53,480 bases of DNA from Planktosalinus lacus (lineage in GTDB: Bacteria > Bacteroidota > Bacteroidia > Flavobacteriales > Flavobacteriaceae): assembly GCF_014640155.1 (NCBI RefSeq), contig NZ_BMGK01000012.1, positions 1 through 53,480 of the forward strand, in the 5' to 3' direction. Under the pieces are notes generated by a model. It had not been told where the DNA came from. It worked only from the letters and a program-made list of their open reading frames with translations, and did not search any database. Both the position numbers and the translations under genes were made by a program. Shown here one piece after another: positions 51,556 through 53,480 of this stretch. Each line of letters begins with the position of its first letter. The stretch's first letter is position 1.

Positions 51556-52347
51556 ATGAAATCTAACACCTTATTCGTCCTGCTTTTTATTGCACTCTTT
51601 TGGTCTTGTAAAAACTCCGCTGAGAAATCGCCTGAGGAAACGGCCGATACCGATCAGGAAATGGCCATCGAAAAATCAGCACCCCAGATTGATATCCACC
51701 CCATCAGCCATGCAACGATGGTTCTTGTATGGGATGAAACGGTTATGTATGTTGACCCGGTGGGAGGAGCCGAAGCATTCACTGACATGAAAGATGCTGA
51801 CATCATTTTGATTACTGACATTCACGGCGACCACCTGAATATAGAAACCTTACAAGCCGTCAAAAAAGACAAAAGCCGCATCATTGCACCCCAGGCAGTT
51901 ATTGATCAACTTCCGGAGGAGCTAAAAACCGATGCCATAGTACTGGCCAACGGTGCCTCTGTAGAACAACAGGCTTTTACCATCACCGGAATTCCGATGT
52001 ATAACCTGAGAGAAGAAGCGCTTCAGTATCACGAAAAAGGAAGGGGCAACGGTTACCTGATTCAACGCGATGATTACCGGGTGTATATTTCAGGAGATAC
52101 TGAAGACATCCCGGAAATGCGCAATCTTAAAAATATTGACCTGGCCTTTGTATGTATGAATTTACCCTACACAATGACCGTTGAAAGTGCTGCTTCAGCA
52201 GTAGCAGAATTCAAACCAAAAACGGTGATTCCTTACCACTTTAGAGGTGGAGACGGGTTTGCAGATGTAGATGCTTTTGAGAAGCTGGTCAATAAAAACG
52301 CCCCCGAAGTCGAAGTCAATCGTCTTGACTTTTATCCGAATGAATAA
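51556..52347 (+). CDS. MBL-fold lipoprotein (UlaG/YtkL-like)
   Basis: A 263-residue protein with a lipoprotein signal (FWSC, Cys near 18) and an acidic, disordered spacer (about 20-45). The metallo-beta-lactamase fold follows with ITDIHGDHLN near 92 (HxxDH), the SGDTEDIPEM segment near 178 and PYHFRGGDGFAD near 225. The metal-binding pattern is of the UlaG/RNase-Z-like MBL group, active in general hydrolysis. It is probably at the outer surface or in the periplasm. A hairpin terminator follows. Confidence 0.85.
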   Translation: MKSNTLFVLLFIALFWSCKNSAEKSPEETADTDQEMAIEKSAPQIDIHPISHATMVLVWDETVMYVDPVGGAEAFTDMKDADIILITDIHGDHLNIETLQAVKKDKSRIIAPQAVIDQLPEELKTDAIVLANGASVEQQAFTITGIPMYNLREEALQYHEKGRGNGYLIQRDDYRVYISGDTEDIPEMRNLKNIDLAFVCMNLPYTMTVESAASAVAEFKPKTVIPYHFRGGDGFADVDAFEKLVNKNAPEVEVNRLDFYPNE

Positions 52348-52420
52348 GTCTCCTTTTTAGTAAAATGATTTGTAGCTTACATTCGCAATCAATGAGCTAC
52401 ATCCCTACAAAGTATTTATG

Positions 52421-52456
52421 AAAAACCCCTGAACAGTTCACTGCTTAGGGGTTTTT
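52421..52456 (+). terminator. Terminator after the MBL-fold lipoprotein gene
   Basis: AAAAACCCCT (52421-52430) pairs perfectly with AGGGGTTTTT (52447-52456) around a 16-base loop. It lies about 75 bases past the stop. Confidence 0.85.
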
Positions 52457-52635
52457 ACTTTTTAAACTCCGGTCTGATGGTTTGTCTAAGTTAAATCACG
52501 CCGCAGCTTACAATTGCGGACGCTCTCACAGAAATAATTTCATTATGGTTTTAACAGCGGGATGTCTTGTGCTGACGGAAGGTAAATATTAAAGGCTGTC
52601 AACTGAATTTTATAATCTTCTACAGTTTATAATAC
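52457..52635. other. Intergenic stretch between two terminators
   Basis: About 180 bases between the MBL gene terminator and that of the adhesin gene. It contains a small inverted pair CCGCA/TGCGG near 52501-52520 and no ORF, promoter or repeat that I can support. Confidence 0.35.
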
Positions 52636-52663
52636 AAAAACCCCGACACAAGTGCCGGGGTTT
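52636..52663 (-). terminator. Terminator downstream of the HYR/T9SS adhesin gene
   Basis: On the minus strand AAACCCCGGCACTT pairs with the TGTCGGGGTTT part (52663-52636), with one mismatch in the stem, followed by TTTTT. It lies about 30 bases past the stop of the adhesin gene. Confidence 0.82.
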
Positions 52664-52689
52664 AAACATTATCAATAATTAGAAAAAAA

Positions 52690-53480
52690 CTATTCCACGA
52701 TCAGTCTTTTGACTGTTTGTTTGTTTTCACTCTGAATCATCACCATATATACCGCAGATGAGAGTTCGCTTACATCCAATGCATAGGCGCCTTGTGGTGT
52801 ACTGTACTGTTGTTGTACCACCATTCGCCCTCTGACATCATAGATGCTAATCTGATCTACTGCTATCAGGTTGGGGTTGCCTATGTTCACCCTTGTGGCA
52901 GCAGGGTTCGGGTACATCGTCAAACTACTTAGGTTGAAGTTGTCTGTGCCCAGGAATGGGGTGACCTCCAACTCAAAGCTACAGCTTGAGGTATTGCCGG
53001 CCTCATCTTCTGCCGTAAAGGTAACGGTATAAGTTGTACCTGCTGACAACATCGTGTTAGGTGCCGGTTCCTGGGTGATCAACACTACAGGGTCGGTACA
53101 GTTATCTGTCGCGGTTACACCGCCGGTAAAGTCTTCGACCACATAGGTACCGTTTCCATTTGGATCGACGGTTACATCGCCCGGACAGCTAATCACCGGT
53201 GGCAAGGTGTCGGCCACGGTTACCACTGAAGTACAGCTCGTGCTGTTGCCTTCGCTGTCAGTTACCGTAACGGTTACCGTGTTCTCGCCTATATCTGAAC
53301 AGTCAAACTCAGTCTGGCTGATACTGATATCGGCTATGGCACAGTTGTCCATACTGCCTCCATCCAGCATGGCTGCCGTGAGGGTGGCTTCTCCGTTTTC
53401 ATCAAGCTCCAGGGTAAAGTCTGTTACACACAAGGCTTCGGGTGCAATCAGGTCTTCCACGGTCACGATCGCTGTACAGC
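52690..53480 (-). CDS. HYR-domain, T9SS type A-sorted surface protein (5' part outside window)
   Basis: The 3' end of a larger gene, still open at the right edge, so at least 263 residues are visible. It holds one partial and one near-complete HYR-like module (PPVISCPGDVTVDPNGNGTY up to TYTVTFTAEDEAGNTSSCSFE). The last about 85 residues are a T9SS type A sorting domain: LTMYPNPAATRVNIGN, VYDVRGRMV-like IYDVRGRMVVQQQY and a C-terminal QTVKRLIVE. It would be secreted and surface-anchored, perhaps as an adhesin. Codons are richer in G and C than nearby genes. A GTG at 53466 is internal, not the start. Confidence 0.88.
   Translation of the reverse strand, partial: CTAIVTVEDLIAPEALCVTDFTLELDENGEATLTAAMLDGGSMDNCAIADISISQTEFDCSDIGENTVTVTVTDSEGNSTSCTSVVTVADTLPPVISCPGDVTVDPNGNGTYVVEDFTGGVTATDNCTDPVVLITQEPAPNTMLSAGTTYTVTFTAEDEAGNTSSCSFELEVTPFLGTDNFNLSSLTMYPNPAATRVNIGNPNLIAVDQISIYDVRGRMVVQQQYSTPQGAYALDVSELSSAVYMVMIQSENKQTVKRLIVE

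Noticed and set aside
1-53480. CRISPR arrays, insertion sequences or prophage
   Set aside because: No regularly spaced repeats, transposase or integrase genes, or phage structural genes were seen. Gene loss at 10-13 kb shows no visible terminal repeats.

Overview
The window reads as the chromosome of a member of the Flavobacteriaceae or a close relative (Bacteroidota). Supporting marks are Bacteroidota-type promoters (TTG, then TAnnTTTG about 19-20 bases later), a gliding/T9SS type B C-terminal domain and a T9SS type A sorting domain. Others are bacillithiol synthesis (bshB1), the DUF4294, DUF5683 and DUF6952 families, a large TonB-dependent receptor, and the order parA-parB-DUF5683-dapB-lepB. 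The DNA is AT-rich. Almost all of it is ordinary chromosomal content. I see no phage, insertion sequence or CRISPR array.

Layout. 1-0.36 kb: leader and two tandem promoters of an rRNA operon that runs leftward out of the window. 0.5-10 kb: housekeeping genes, namely DUF4294, M42 peptidase, purC, phoH, SAM hydrolase, pabB, an FMN reductase, a DEAD-box helicase, AlkB and GNAT. 10-13.1 kb: a scar region with a collapsed short-chain dehydrogenase pseudogene, a DUF885 lipoprotein and a decayed partial copy of the DEAD-box helicase gene. 13.2-15.7 kb: four small, poorly known genes. 15.8-20.7 kb: lipoamide dehydrogenase, then an Lrp/AsnC regulator divergent from a methionine gamma-lyase-like enzyme and an NhaC-type transporter, which looks like an amino-acid (probably methionine) catabolic module. 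21-23.1 kb: peroxiredoxin, thioredoxin, DUF6952, tpx and a DgkA-type kinase. 23.1-27.5 kb: TonB receptor, a 32-residue lysine-rich ORF, a YdeI-like protein, and an ECF sigma factor paired with a membrane protein. 27.6-30.6 kb: gcvT, an SDR, phhB and a YebC-type gene. 30.6-36.3 kb (minus): surface-sugar genes, including a KdsB-KdnB fusion that suggests an 8-amino-Kdo sugar. 36.5-41.7 kb: PepSY-like protein, parAB, DUF5683, dapB, lepB. 41.7-45.5 kb (minus): Wza, Wzc and DUF3575 export operon. 45.7-53.5 kb: a trans-sulfuration enzyme, bshB1, tRNA-His, a CARDB/T9SS protein, a hutG-type ureohydrolase, an MBL-fold lipoprotein and a truncated HYR/T9SS adhesin.

The most notable observations are these. 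The KdsB-KdnB fusion is unusual. The two rRNA promoters and the tRNA-His promoter share one extended promoter plus initial-transcribed signature. Two layered pseudogenes lie in the 10-13 kb scar. A tiny basic ORF has its own terminator. A secreted two-repeat protein at 13.2 kb has no function I recognise. I found no clear new multi-gene system; where I propose novelty it is at the level of single genes or regulatory signatures. All family names come from reading the translated sequences, without database searches.
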